Positions 8,950 through 18,868 of a stretch of DNA of 64,000 bases are shown piece by piece; the first letter of the stretch is position 1, and each line of letters begins with the position of its first letter. The stretch comes from JAHEKB01 sp049115575 (GTDB lineage: Bacteria; Bacteroidota; Bacteroidia; NS11-12g; UBA9320): NCBI GenBank assembly GCA_049115575.1, contig JAGDZU010000001.1, forward strand, positions 186,001 through 250,000, written 5' to 3'. Under the pieces are notes generated by a model. That model had not been told where the DNA came from, did no database searches, and saw only the letters and a list, made by a program, of their open reading frames with translations. The position numbers and the translations under genes were made by a program.

Positions 8950-11900
8950 ATGAGACGGCTTCAATACAGTTTCTTTAGTGTTATTCTATTTACACTAATT
9001 AGCGCTCAAAGCGCCTATGGTCAATTATTAGATTCAAAATCACCAAATAGCCCTTGGTTTAGTCAGGCAATAAATCATATTCAACAAGAGGAGTATTCTG
9101 TTTTGGAATCAGAAGAATATGGTTATCAAAGCCCGAATAGACAACACTATTTCAGAGCTTTCTATAAGCCATCGGGGCTCAGCATTAGCAATAGAGTACA
9201 ATCAGATAACAACTGGACTTTGTCATTAAGCCTTTCTTCTGTAGTAATGGGTGATGAGCCATTAACTTTTGCCTCAAATGAAACTGAGCTGAAAGCCAAT
9301 TCTATTGAATTTAGAAATGAAGCTTATACTCAACAATACACCAATAGCCAAGATGGACTGAAACAGAATGTAATCATACATCATGTTCCGCAAGGCTCAA
9401 CAGAGCTCATTCTCACTTATGAAGTTGATGGTCTGGAGGCTGAACAATGGAGTGCTGATAGCATACTTCTGTTTCAGAATAATGAGAGAAATAAAAGCAG
9501 ATTACTTTGGTATACTGATTTAGTAGTTTGGGATGCCAATGGAAATGAACAAAAAAGCCAAATGCAGCTGGTTGAGAATAAGATTGAATTGCGTATCCAA
9601 CTGGATAATGCAAAGGCTCCTTTGCTTGTAGATCCTTTGTTGAGCAGCTATCACGTGTTATTAGATAGTAACCAAAATTCAGCAGCTTTAGGGGCAAGTG
9701 TTTATGGGGCCGGAGATGTGAATGGAGATGGGTATAGCGATGTTGCAATTGGAGCTCCATATTATGACAATGGACAAACCGATGAAGGTGTGGTATTCGT
9801 ATATCATGGATCCGCAAGTGGATTAAGCAATACCGCCGATTTGTTGTTAGAAGTTAACAATGCCAACGATTTATTTGGTTCAAGCGTTGCTCTTGCAGGC
9901 GATGTAAATGCAGATGGATATGGAGATTTAGTTGTTGGTGTACCATTATTTGATAATGGCCAAACCGACGAGGGTAGAGCCTATATCTACTATGGCAGTT
10001 CAACAGGATTGAGCAACTCCACATTTGATGTGATGGAACAGAATCAGGCTAATGCAAGCTTTGGAACTTCAGTAGCAAGTGCAGGAGATATTAATGGAGA
10101 TGGCTACAGCGATGTTCTCGTGGGAGCACCACTATTCGATAACGGAAATACAGATGAAGGGGTGGTGTTTGTTTTTGAAGGATCAGCCACAGGCTTGGAT
10201 ACCACCTATGCAAGTCTGTTAGAACAGAATCAAGACAGTTCAAATTTTGGTATATCCGTATCATCGGCTGGTGATGTGGATGCCGATGGATATAGCGATG
10301 TTGTTGTTGGAGCGAGTCTGTACGACAATGGTGAAACTGACGAAGGAAATGCCTTCATATATTTAGGAGCTTCAGGAGGTCTCAATACCGCATTGGCAAC
10401 ACGCTTAGAGGCTAATCAAGGTGTTGCGCATTTTGGTTCTGCAGTGAGCTTTGCAGGAGATATAAATGGTGATGGTTATAGTGATGTTTTAGTTGGAGCA
10501 GAAAATTGGGATAATGGCAGCATTGATGAGGGCGGTGTATTTATCTACAACGGTTCATCATCTGGTTTAAGTTCTACCTTAGTATTAAGGCTAGAGGTAC
10601 ACCAAAGCAACGCCAATCTCGGTACTAGCGTAGCCTGTGCTGGAGATGTGAACGGAGATGGTTACAGCGACATTATGGTTGGAGCACCAAATTTTGACAA
10701 TGGAGATTTAGATGAGGGCATAGTGCTTATTTATCAAGGCTCTCTTCTTGGTATCGACACTCTGTTCAAAATGAGTTTGGAAATACATCAGGACAGCGCA
10801 CACTTTGGTTATAAAGTGGCACCCGCAGGAGATGTGAATGGCGATGGATACAGTGATGTGATTATAGGTTCACCAGAATACGATAATGGAAACTCTGATG
10901 AAGGTGCTGCCTTTGTCTATTTGGGGTCTCCAGATAGTTTGAATACCATCTATAGCTTACTCATGCAAGAAGATCAAGATTCTTCGAACTACTCCATTGA
11001 CCTCTCGTCAGCAGGTGATTTAAATGGAGATGGTTATATGGATATAGCTATTGGCGCTTTTTTGTATGACAATGGACAAACTGATGAAGGTGCTGTATTT
11101 GTTTATTACGGTTCTGTAAATGGGCCCAGTGTTTCATATGACGTAATGTTGGAACGCAATCAAGGAGATGCCTATTTTGGTCGCTCTATAGCTTCGGCAG
11201 GAGATTTAAACAGCGATGGTTATTCTGAGCTAGCTGTTGGGGCTTTGAAGTACAACAATGGACAAACAGATGAAGGAATGGTTTTTATTTATGATGGTTC
11301 AAGTACAGGAATTTCTACGACTCCAAGCTTGAGCTTAGAAGCTAATCAAGCAGCTAGTTGGTTTGGACATGATGTGGCAGGCGTTGGAGATGTTAATTCA
11401 GATGGTTTTGATGATTTCGTGGTAGTCGCCATGCAATATGATAGTGGTGTTAATCAAGAAGGGGCATTATTTGGTTATCTAGGGAGTAGTAGTGGTATCT
11501 CTAGCACTGCAGATTGGTTCTATTCAGGTAAACAATCTTCTGGTTTATTGGCATTTGTGTCTCCAGCAGGAGATGTAAATGGAGACGGATTTGCTGATTT
11601 TATAGTAGGAGCTCCATACTACAATAATGGTTCATCTGATGAAGGAGTTGCTATGGTGTTTCAAGGTGATACCTTTGGGTTTGACACAGGTTATTCTACA
11701 CTACTAGAGGAAAATGTGGCATCCGCTTACTTTGGATATGATGTTTCCCTGGCGGGTGATGTAGATGGCGATGGTTATGGAGACGTGATTGTAGGTGCTT
11801 ATAGATACAATAACGGACTGGCGGATGAGGGTGCTGCCTTTGTTTATTATGGAGGGACAACGGGGATTACTACAGCAGGCCGAGAAAAGCTAGTCAAAGC

Positions 11901-13167
11901 ACAAGGTGCTGCTTTCTTGGGATGTTCAGTTTCAGGAGGGGGAGATATTAATAGCGATGGTTATAGCGATGTTATAGTAGGTGCGTACAATTATGATAAT
12001 GGCAATACAAATGAAGGAGTGGCTTTTGTCTATTTGGGTTCTAGCACTGGTTTGAATACAAACTCTGTTTATAGCTATGAGGCTGAACAAGATAATGCTT
12101 ATATGGGTACGCGGGTAGCGATGCTAGGCGATGTAAATGGCGATGGGTTTGGTGATTTTGGGATAGGCGCTCCTGGATATGACAATGGTGAATCCGATGA
12201 GGGGATTGCATTTATATATTATGGAGCTCAAGATGATAACAGACACAATAACCCTCGTTTGTATGATGAGGATACAACTAATTTATTCACGTACAATAGT
12301 GTTCAAGACCCTGGTGTTGGTGTTGGTTTGTTCAGCAGTTCCTTTATTGGCAGACAGCATGCTTATTTAGTAGTTGAAACTACCTATGAGGGTAATCCTT
12401 TTAGTTCTGGAACTACTCTTGCTAATAGCGTTTCTTATACTGTAATGGATACAATTGGAGCGGACTTGGGCAGGTTGGGAAAGGAATTAAAGCTTGTAGC
12501 CGGTAAATCAAGCTTAGGAATGAGAACCAAAGTTAGAGCTAGAATTAAATACGAAGGAGCAAATATGTTAACAGGGCAAGTGTACAGTCCTTGGCGTTAT
12601 GTGCCAGATGTTCCATATCTCACAGTAGGTGTGTTGCCTGTGGAGATTGTGTACTTTAATGTGGAGCAACAAAGCTCGGAAACGGCCTTGCTACAATGGT
12701 CAACGGCCTCAGAATTCAATGTATCCCATTTTGCTATAGAACGTTCAGTAGGAGATGGTGCTTTTGAGCAAATGGCAATAGTACAAGCCAGTGGAAACAG
12801 CACCTCCTTGAATGATTATACTTTCACTGATAATATAGCAGGACTGTTTGGCAACATCTGTTATAGAATTAGAGCTTATGATTATGATGCTCAAGAGCAG
12901 CTCACAGAGGTAAAATGCTTGAATATCAGTACTGGATTAATACTTTACCCTAATCCAAGCCACGGCATTTTACACCTCCAAAGTGGGGCTGATGTTGTGC
13001 GAGATTACTCAATTGAGGTATTCAATAGCCTAGGTGATCAGTGTAATGTATCGCAAACTGGAACGCATTCATGGGATATGAGTGAACTGGTTCCAGGGGT
13101 ATATCTTATTCATATTCTGGGAGATGAAATAAGCAGAGGTTACTTTAAAGTATCTGTGATTCGCTAA
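8950..13167 (+). CDS. secreted FG-GAP (integrin-alpha type) beta-propeller protein with type IX sorting tail
   Basis: A 1405-residue exported protein. A signal peptide (through SAQSAYGQ, about residue 27) precedes an N-terminal beta-rich region (to about 235). Then come fourteen FG-GAP repeats (about 250-1090) built on the Ca-binding pattern GDVNGDGYSDVxVGAPxYDNG. A fibronectin-like module follows (VEIVYFNVEQ...LLQWSTASE, near 1230), and the end is a Por secretion tail (LYPNPSHGILHL...LVPGVYLIHI). It should be exported by Sec, moved across the outer membrane by the type IX system, and held at the surface or released. FG-GAP propellers bind ligands or surfaces, so adhesion is plausible. I chose ATG 8950 over TTG 8941. 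The end overlaps the convergent oxidase by 4 bp. Confidence 0.9.
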   Translation: MRRLQYSFFSVILFTLISAQSAYGQLLDSKSPNSPWFSQAINHIQQEEYSVLESEEYGYQSPNRQHYFRAFYKPSGLSISNRVQSDNNWTLSLSLSSVVMGDEPLTFASNETELKANSIEFRNEAYTQQYTNSQDGLKQNVIIHHVPQGSTELILTYEVDGLEAEQWSADSILLFQNNERNKSRLLWYTDLVVWDANGNEQKSQMQLVENKIELRIQLDNAKAPLLVDPLLSSYHVLLDSNQNSAALGASVYGAGDVNGDGYSDVAIGAPYYDNGQTDEGVVFVYHGSASGLSNTADLLLEVNNANDLFGSSVALAGDVNADGYGDLVVGVPLFDNGQTDEGRAYIYYGSSTGLSNSTFDVMEQNQANASFGTSVASAGDINGDGYSDVLVGAPLFDNGNTDEGVVFVFEGSATGLDTTYASLLEQNQDSSNFGISVSSAGDVDADGYSDVVVGASLYDNGETDEGNAFIYLGASGGLNTALATRLEANQGVAHFGSAVSFAGDINGDGYSDVLVGAENWDNGSIDEGGVFIYNGSSSGLSSTLVLRLEVHQSNANLGTSVACAGDVNGDGYSDIMVGAPNFDNGDLDEGIVLIYQGSLLGIDTLFKMSLEIHQDSAHFGYKVAPAGDVNGDGYSDVIIGSPEYDNGNSDEGAAFVYLGSPDSLNTIYSLLMQEDQDSSNYSIDLSSAGDLNGDGYMDIAIGAFLYDNGQTDEGAVFVYYGSVNGPSVSYDVMLERNQGDAYFGRSIASAGDLNSDGYSELAVGALKYNNGQTDEGMVFIYDGSSTGISTTPSLSLEANQAASWFGHDVAGVGDVNSDGFDDFVVVAMQYDSGVNQEGALFGYLGSSSGISSTADWFYSGKQSSGLLAFVSPAGDVNGDGFADFIVGAPYYNNGSSDEGVAMVFQGDTFGFDTGYSTLLEENVASAYFGYDVSLAGDVDGDGYGDVIVGAYRYNNGLADEGAAFVYYGGTTGITTAGREKLVKAQGAAFLGCSVSGGGDINSDGYSDVIVGAYNYDNGNTNEGVAFVYLGSSTGLNTNSVYSYEAEQDNAYMGTRVAMLGDVNGDGFGDFGIGAPGYDNGESDEGIAFIYYGAQDDNRHNNPRLYDEDTTNLFTYNSVQDPGVGVGLFSSSFIGRQHAYLVVETTYEGNPFSSGTTLANSVSYTVMDTIGADLGRLGKELKLVAGKSSLGMRTKVRARIKYEGANMLTGQVYSPWRYVPDVPYLTVGVLPVEIVYFNVEQQSSETALLQWSTASEFNVSHFAIERSVGDGAFEQMAIVQASGNSTSLNDYTFTDNIAGLFGNICYRIRAYDYDAQEQLTEVKCLNISTGLILYPNPSHGILHLQSGADVVRDYSIEVFNSLGDQCNVSQTGTHSWDMSELVPGVYLIHILGDEISRGYFKVSVIR
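9706..12225 (+). repeat. fourteen FG-GAP coding repeats, about 186 bp period
   Basis: Fourteen copies of the core G-D-(V/I/L)-(N/D)-x-D-G-(Y/F) followed by (D/N)-(N/S)-G-x-x-x-E-G can be counted in the translation, spaced about 62 residues apart. DNA copies are diverged, so the array is old rather than freshly amplified. The tenth copy is the weakest (GVGDVNSDGFDDFVVVAMQY). Confidence 0.85.
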
Positions 13168-14555
13168 TCGAATATCTTGCCGGGATTGAGTATCCCATTA
13201 GGATCAAATACTTGCTTTATAGATTTCATAAGTGCGATTTGAGAAAGTGGCATTACTTCATTTAAGTATTTCTTTTGAACCAAGCCAATACCGTGTTCTC
13301 CACTAATGGTTCCACCTAACTTCTTGCACAATCTAAATATTTTGCGAATTCCTTCCTCTAAATGCGATCCATTCCAATCTTGATCAGACATCTCTCCTTT
13401 GATTATGTTCACATGTAAGTTGCCATCGCCGGCATGTCCATAACAGATGCTTGTAAAGCCGTGTTCTACTCCAATATCTTTCACACCTTTCAGCAATTCT
13501 GGAAGCAAAGCTCGTTTGACTACTGTGTCTTCCTCTTTATATACAGAATGAAGCTTTACCGCCTCGCTGATATTTCTACGCACAGACCATAATTGCTCTT
13601 TTTGATCAGATGACTCGGCTAACAGTACTTCTTTCACACCATGCTGCTCCAATACTTCATTGATTCCTTCACAGCTTTTGTACAAAGAATCTACCTCATC
13701 ACCATCCACTTCAATTAGCAAGTAGGCATCAATGGCAGGGTCTGTTTTCATTTGAAGATGATCAAAATGTTTACAAACCAAATCCACAGCGCTTCTCTCC
13801 ATAAGCTCCAGAGCAGAAGGTTGTAGTCCTTGCTTAAATACATCTGCAACTGCTTTAGTTGCCAAAGTGGCATCTTGAAAAGATGCTAGCATTAGCATGT
13901 CTAACTTGGGCAATGCAATCAACTTGAAAACGATTTTGGTAACAACAGCCAATGTGCCTTCAGAGCCAATCATTAATTGAGTGAGGTTGTAACCCGTGGA
14001 ATTCTTTAATGTATTTGATCCGGTCCAGAGTACTTCGCCATTAGGTAGCACAACTTCAAGGTTTAACACATAATCTTTAGTAGTGCCATATTTCAAGGCT
14101 TTGGGGCCACCAGAAGAATGGGCAATATTTCCTCCTAAAAAGCAACTTCCTTTGCTAGCAGGATCTGGTGGATAGAAAAGCCCCTTTTCTTTAACCGCTT
14201 GTTGAAATGCTTCATTGATTACACCTGGTTCTACGGTGGCTTGGAAATTTTGTTCGTCAATTTCCAGTATCTGATTCATTCGTTCTAAACTCAAAGAGAT
14301 GCCACCCTCAATAGGAAGACTAGCTCCACTTAATCCGGTTCCTGCTCCCCTAGGGGTAACTGCGATTTTTCTTTTATCGCAAAAAGCAAGAACAGTTGAA
14401 ACATCATCAGTGCTTTCAGCAAAAACTACAAGCTCAGGTAAATAGCGAAGATCTTCGGTGTGATCAGAAGAAAATGACTCAAGCACTTCTTTCTTTATAG
14501 AAAGTTTGTTGCTGCCTATCAATTTTTCAAGTTCTTCTATCCAATCCATTTCCAT
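13164..14555 (-). CDS. FAD-linked oxidase, GlcD / D-lactate dehydrogenase type
   Basis: A 463-residue protein of the PCMH FAD-binding family with the FAD-oxidase C-terminal domain. The flavin-binding loop is VTPRGAGTGLSGASLPIEGG near residue 78. It is followed by SKGSCFLGGNIAHSSGGPKA, then the C-terminal GHAGDGNLHVNI (metal and substrate His) and TISGEHGIGLVQKKYL. This is the D-2-hydroxyacid dehydrogenase pattern (glycolate oxidase subunit GlcD or D-lactate dehydrogenase). It would oxidise glycolate or D-lactate and pass electrons to a quinone or an electron-transfer partner. No GlcE or GlcF is next to it, so a stand-alone D-lactate dehydrogenase is at least as likely. It is divergent from the peptidase gene. 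Confidence 0.85.
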   Translation of the reverse strand: MEMDWIEELEKLIGSNKLSIKKEVLESFSSDHTEDLRYLPELVVFAESTDDVSTVLAFCDKRKIAVTPRGAGTGLSGASLPIEGGISLSLERMNQILEIDEQNFQATVEPGVINEAFQQAVKEKGLFYPPDPASKGSCFLGGNIAHSSGGPKALKYGTTKDYVLNLEVVLPNGEVLWTGSNTLKNSTGYNLTQLMIGSEGTLAVVTKIVFKLIALPKLDMLMLASFQDATLATKAVADVFKQGLQPSALELMERSAVDLVCKHFDHLQMKTDPAIDAYLLIEVDGDEVDSLYKSCEGINEVLEQHGVKEVLLAESSDQKEQLWSVRRNISEAVKLHSVYKEEDTVVKRALLPELLKGVKDIGVEHGFTSICYGHAGDGNLHVNIIKGEMSDQDWNGSHLEEGIRKIFRLCKKLGGTISGEHGIGLVQKKYLNEVMPLSQIALMKSIKQVFDPNGILNPGKIFD

Positions 14556-14573
14556 TATGCTGTATTATTGAAG

Positions 14574-14581
14574 CAAAGTTA
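14574..14581 (-). promoter_or_regulatory. -7 box for the FAD-linked oxidase
   Basis: Read on the minus strand this is TAACTTTG, a perfect TAnnTTTG box placed 18 bp before the oxidase ATG. No good -33 TTG is found 19-21 bp upstream, which keeps confidence low. Confidence 0.35.
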
Positions 14582-14587
14582 AATGTA

Positions 14588-16765
14588 ATGCGAAAGATTA
14601 TTGTTCTATGCTTAAACTTACTGATAATCAGTGCGTTTGCGCAAAAAAGAGATGTAGAATTAAGCGACATATGGGCCAGCGGTGTGTTTTTTCCAAAGAG
14701 CATATCGGGTTTTGTTAATTTAAGCGACGGTAGCAGTTACTGTATTCAAAGTCAGGATGAAGCAGGGAATAGCACGGTAGAGAGCTACGATTATCAAAGT
14801 GGAGATAAAAAGGGAGTTTTAATTGATGGGGCCAGAATTGCAAAAAATCTAGGTCTTGAAAAATTCAATTTTGGGAACTTTCAACTTGCTTCTGATGAAA
14901 GTGTTGCTCTATTGGAGTATGACTCAGAGGCAATATATAGGCATAGCACAAGAGCGATGGCTATAGTGGTAAATCTTAGCGACTACAGCATAGTGGAAAT
15001 TAAAGGAGGCAAGGTGAGATATCCCACATTGGACCCCACTGCTAGCAGAGTTGCTTATGTGAAAGACAATGATCTATACATCTATGATTTAGTGAAAGGA
15101 AAGTTGAGAAGAGTTACTAAAGATGGTGCGCATAATCAAATAATAAACGGAGCTGTTGATTGGGTATATGAGGAGGAATTTGGAATGAGTAGAGGATTTG
15201 AGTGGAATGTAGATGGAAGCAAAATCGCCTATTACCGATTTGATGAAAGTGCCGTTAAACAGTGGGTAATGCCAATGTATGGTGATTTGTATCCCGAACA
15301 ATATACTTTTAAGTACCCTAAAGCAGGAGAAGCAAATAGCATTGTAGATGTTTATATCTGTGATGTGCTAAAAGGCAAAGACAAGAAAATAGAATTGGGT
15401 TCGGAAAACGATCAGTACCTACCTAGAATAAAATGGACTAACAATGCCGATGTACTGAGTGTACAAAGACTGAACAGGCTTCAAAATAAATGGGAATTGT
15501 TAATGGTCACCAATGGAGAAGTAAATGTATCGCTGGAAGAAACCAATAAGTATTATGTGGACATTACAGATGATATCTTTTTCCTGAATGATGGAAAACA
15601 TATGATAGTCAAAAGTGAAAAGAATGGTTACAATCATCTTTACTTTCACAAGCTAGATGGTCCACAAGTATTTCAAATCACCAAAGGAAAATGGGGAGTT
15701 GATCATGTTTTGGGAATTGATGAAAAGAACGAAATCATCTATTATACTTCAACCGAGAATTCAGCAATTGAAAGACAGATTTATTCTATCAGTTTTGAAG
15801 GAAAAAACAAAACTCAATTAAGCAGTGGTTCAGGATTCCATACTGCCAAATTCAGTAAAGACTTTAGTTTGGCTTTACATACTCACAATAGAGCAGAGAC
15901 GGGAATGGTCTATACCATAAGAGATAATGCCTGGAGTACCGTGAGAGTGGTTGAAGACAATCAAGAATTCAAAGACCGCCTTTCAGAATTCAATTTGAGT
16001 CCTCTAACATTCAGCACTTTAACTACTGAAAATGGAGATGAATTGAACTATTGGATGATAAAACCGTCCAATATGGATAGTGGTAAAAAGTATCCTATGC
16101 TTATGTATGTCTACGGTGGTCCTGGTTCTCAAACTGTAAAGGATCAGTTTATGTATAGCAATTACTTCTGGTTCCAAATGTTAGCCAATAAACACGGTGT
16201 AATCATTGCATCGGTTGATAATAGAGGTACAGGCGCAAGAGGAGAAGAGTTTAAGAAAATGACCTATAAGCAATTGGGGAAATATGAAACCGAAGATCAA
16301 ATAAGTGCGGCCAAAGTACTAGGCCAAATGGAAGACATAGATGAAGATAGGATTGGTATTTGGGGATGGAGTTATGGAGGTTATATGAGTAGCTTGGCGC
16401 TTGCAAAAGGAAATGAAGTTTTCAAAATGGCAATAGCAGTTGCTCCGGTTAGCAATTGGAGGTACTACGATAACATCTACACAGAACGTTATATGCAGAG
16501 ACCACAAGAAAATGCCGAAGGTTATGATCAAAACTCTCCAATAAATTTTGTAAAAGACATCAAAGGAGCTTATCTCATTGTTCATGGAACAGGCGATGAC
16601 AATGTGCATTTTCAGAATACAGTTGAAATGGTAAATGAGCTCATCAAATACAACATTGAGTTCGACTCAGAATTTTATCCCAATAAGAATCACGGTATCT
16701 ATGGTGGCTATACTAGATATCACCTCTTTAACAGAATGACCAATTTTGTCTTGGAAGAACTCTAA
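14588..16765 (+). CDS. secreted dipeptidyl peptidase IV (family S9B)
   Basis: A 725-residue prolyl-oligopeptidase-type serine protease with a short signal peptide (ending ISAFAQ). The DPP IV N-terminal propeller domain (about 40-460) includes the substrate N-terminus clamp DWVYEEEFGMSRGFEW (Glu pair). The alpha/beta hydrolase domain carries the nucleophile Ser595 in GWSYGGYMS, Asp670 in GTGDDNVHF and His702 in NHGIYGG. The triad is complete. It would remove X-Pro or X-Ala dipeptides in the periplasm. The next gene is a peptide/proton symporter, so the pair looks like a dipeptide production and uptake unit. Confidence 0.92.
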   Translation: MRKIIVLCLNLLIISAFAQKRDVELSDIWASGVFFPKSISGFVNLSDGSSYCIQSQDEAGNSTVESYDYQSGDKKGVLIDGARIAKNLGLEKFNFGNFQLASDESVALLEYDSEAIYRHSTRAMAIVVNLSDYSIVEIKGGKVRYPTLDPTASRVAYVKDNDLYIYDLVKGKLRRVTKDGAHNQIINGAVDWVYEEEFGMSRGFEWNVDGSKIAYYRFDESAVKQWVMPMYGDLYPEQYTFKYPKAGEANSIVDVYICDVLKGKDKKIELGSENDQYLPRIKWTNNADVLSVQRLNRLQNKWELLMVTNGEVNVSLEETNKYYVDITDDIFFLNDGKHMIVKSEKNGYNHLYFHKLDGPQVFQITKGKWGVDHVLGIDEKNEIIYYTSTENSAIERQIYSISFEGKNKTQLSSGSGFHTAKFSKDFSLALHTHNRAETGMVYTIRDNAWSTVRVVEDNQEFKDRLSEFNLSPLTFSTLTTENGDELNYWMIKPSNMDSGKKYPMLMYVYGGPGSQTVKDQFMYSNYFWFQMLANKHGVIIASVDNRGTGARGEEFKKMTYKQLGKYETEDQISAAKVLGQMEDIDEDRIGIWGWSYGGYMSSLALAKGNEVFKMAIAVAPVSNWRYYDNIYTERYMQRPQENAEGYDQNSPINFVKDIKGAYLIVHGTGDDNVHFQNTVEMVNELIKYNIEFDSEFYPNKNHGIYGGYTRYHLFNRMTNFVLEEL

Positions 16766-16815
16766 GATTTGATTTCCGTTCAAAAAGTATATTTTTACCG
16801 TTCTAATTTTTAAAT

Positions 16816-18816
16816 ATGACAGAAGAAGTAATACTAGAGGAACACAAGGACGATCCTTTTCCAGAACAAGGTTTTAAAGGTCATCCCAAAGGTTTAATGA
16901 CTCTCTTTTTCTCAGAAATGTGGGAAAGGTTTTGTTACTATGGAATGAGAACATTATTGACTTTGTTTCTTGTTAAATCATTAATGAAAGGAGACGCAGA
17001 GGCAGCTTTAATCTATGGTGCATATACCGGACTGGTTTATGCTGCACCGATTTTGGGAGGACGCTTAGCCGATCGTTTCTTGGGTTACCGCTATGCGGTC
17101 ATGCTTGGAGCTGTTTTAATGGCAATTGGTGAATTTTTAATTCTTGGAGGAACAGAACATTTCTTGCTAATTGGTATGGGAGCTTTAATTATTGGTAACG
17201 GATATTTTAAAGCCAATATTTCTACCATAGTTGGTAAACTATATAAAGACAATGATCCAAGGAGAGATTCTGGTTTTACTATATTCTATATTGGGATTAA
17301 CATTGGTGCTCTGTTGGCTACAACAGTTGTTGCCTTTGTTGGTGAAACTTACGGTTTCGATAAAGGGTTCGGTTTAGCGGGTCTTGGAATGTTGGCTGGT
17401 TTCTTCATCTTCTGGTCTGGAAGAAAGCAGTACGCTGCTGCTCCTGGATTGGAAATAACCGAAGCAGGTAAAAAGAAAGTTGTAGGACCATTGAATATGA
17501 CGCAATTAATTACAGTTGGTTCATTAGCATTAATACCACTGTGCTATGTGCTCATCATGAATAACCAATGGCTTAATTTAATTTTCCTAGGACTATTTAT
17601 ATTGATAGCCTATTCTTTAATTTCAGCAGGGATTAAGGAAGACAGGCAAGAAGGGACCACAATATGGAAAGACAGGATGATTTCTCTGGTTATTTTCATG
17701 ATCATTAATGTTGTTTTCTGGGCTTGCTTTGAACAAGCGGGTACTTCACTCACCTTGTTCGCAGATAGAAATGTGGACCGCATGATTTTTGGATGGGAGA
17801 TGCCAGCTTCAATGACTCAGTTTTTTAATCCATTTTTTATCATCGTATTTGGTTCGTTGTTTTCAATGATGTGGGTTAAACTTTCTAAGTTAGGAAAGAA
17901 TCCAAACATACCTCTAAAGTTTGCTTTAGGAATTCTACAACTCGGACTAGGCTTTTTACTTACATATGTTGGTTATAAGTTGGCAGACAATAACCTTGTA
18001 CCGTTAATTATCCTAGTGTTCCTGTACATGTTACACACAACTGGAGAGTTGTTCTTGTCACCTATTGGACTTTCCATGGTGACTAAACTTTCTCCAAAAA
18101 AGATGGCTGGAACTGCAATGGGAGCCTGGTTTTTAAGTTTCGCGATAGCAAATTTATTAGGAGGTCAAATTGCAGCACTAACTGGAGGAGGTCATGGCGG
18201 AGGTGACAAGCATAACAAAGATGACTTTACTCTATCCACTACGGTTCAAGAAGCTTTTATTATGAATAATAATGAAGTAGGTTTTGAAGATTGGGAATCA
18301 TTCTATGAAGTTCCAGAAGACATGGATGTGAAAGCGAAAGTCAAAAAAACAGTTGAGATATCTAAGAATATTAATTACCAGAAGTGGTTTGACGTAAAAG
18401 ATTGGGTTGAAGTGAGGACTGGGATTGCAGCTGGGAACTCCATGAACGAATGGTTAGACCAGAGATCAATTGGAGATACACTTCACTCAGCTAAAGAATG
18501 GCTGAATGCAGATGCCTGGACACAGCTTAAAAGTAGCTACAAGAGTTTTGTTGAGTCAGATTTGAAAGATAAGGACAATGCAGGCTTGGGTATGTCAGAC
18601 TGGATGTACATTCGAAATGGCATTGACAAACTACAAAATATTGAAGAATTGAGCTTGGCTGAAGGAATTGATAAGCAGACAGATGTTGTTCAAAAAAGCA
18701 GACTGGAGAAATATGTTGATGTCTTTACCAAAATAGGATTTGTCTTGCTTGGGATTGCTTTATTGATTGCCATATTTAATAAACCTCTTAAGAAATTGAT
18801 GCACGGCGTCGAATAA
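16816..18816 (+). CDS. POT/PTR2-family proton-coupled di/tripeptide transporter
   Basis: A 666-residue inner-membrane major-facilitator protein. The POT signature is at the N-terminus (FFSEMWERFCYYGMRTLLTL, with the ExxER proton/substrate motif), and GYFKANISTIVGKLY and the FYIGINIGALL segment follow. The protein is longer than E. coli YdgR/DtpA (about 500 residues) because a hydrophilic stretch of about 170 residues (His/Gly-rich start GGGHGGGDKH) sits between the penultimate helix and a final helix at 635-655. Such inserts are seen in Bacteroidota homologues. It lies 50 bp behind dipeptidyl peptidase IV, which would supply its substrates. An intrinsic terminator follows. Confidence 0.9.
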   Translation: MTEEVILEEHKDDPFPEQGFKGHPKGLMTLFFSEMWERFCYYGMRTLLTLFLVKSLMKGDAEAALIYGAYTGLVYAAPILGGRLADRFLGYRYAVMLGAVLMAIGEFLILGGTEHFLLIGMGALIIGNGYFKANISTIVGKLYKDNDPRRDSGFTIFYIGINIGALLATTVVAFVGETYGFDKGFGLAGLGMLAGFFIFWSGRKQYAAAPGLEITEAGKKKVVGPLNMTQLITVGSLALIPLCYVLIMNNQWLNLIFLGLFILIAYSLISAGIKEDRQEGTTIWKDRMISLVIFMIINVVFWACFEQAGTSLTLFADRNVDRMIFGWEMPASMTQFFNPFFIIVFGSLFSMMWVKLSKLGKNPNIPLKFALGILQLGLGFLLTYVGYKLADNNLVPLIILVFLYMLHTTGELFLSPIGLSMVTKLSPKKMAGTAMGAWFLSFAIANLLGGQIAALTGGGHGGGDKHNKDDFTLSTTVQEAFIMNNNEVGFEDWESFYEVPEDMDVKAKVKKTVEISKNINYQKWFDVKDWVEVRTGIAAGNSMNEWLDQRSIGDTLHSAKEWLNADAWTQLKSSYKSFVESDLKDKDNAGLGMSDWMYIRNGIDKLQNIEELSLAEGIDKQTDVVQKSRLEKYVDVFTKIGFVLLGIALLIAIFNKPLKKLMHGVE

Positions 18817-18835
18817 TAGGTATTGATTTATATTG

Positions 18836-18865
18836 AAGTCCGGGCCTTGGTCCGGACTTTTTTTT
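18836..18865 (+). terminator. intrinsic terminator between the peptide transporter and the polysaccharide locus
   Basis: A perfect 8-bp stem (AAGTCCGG at 18836-18843 with CCGGACTT at 18852-18859) encloses an 8-base loop, followed by an unbroken run of eight T from 18858 to 18865. It begins 20 bp after the transporter stop and ends three bases before the ATG of the antiterminator gene. Confidence 0.85.
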
Positions 18866-18868
18866 AGC

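Noticed and set aside
18833..18868. TTG start for the UpxY-like gene
   Set aside because: It would translate through the terminator stem and T run; ATG 18869 gives the normal NusG-like start.
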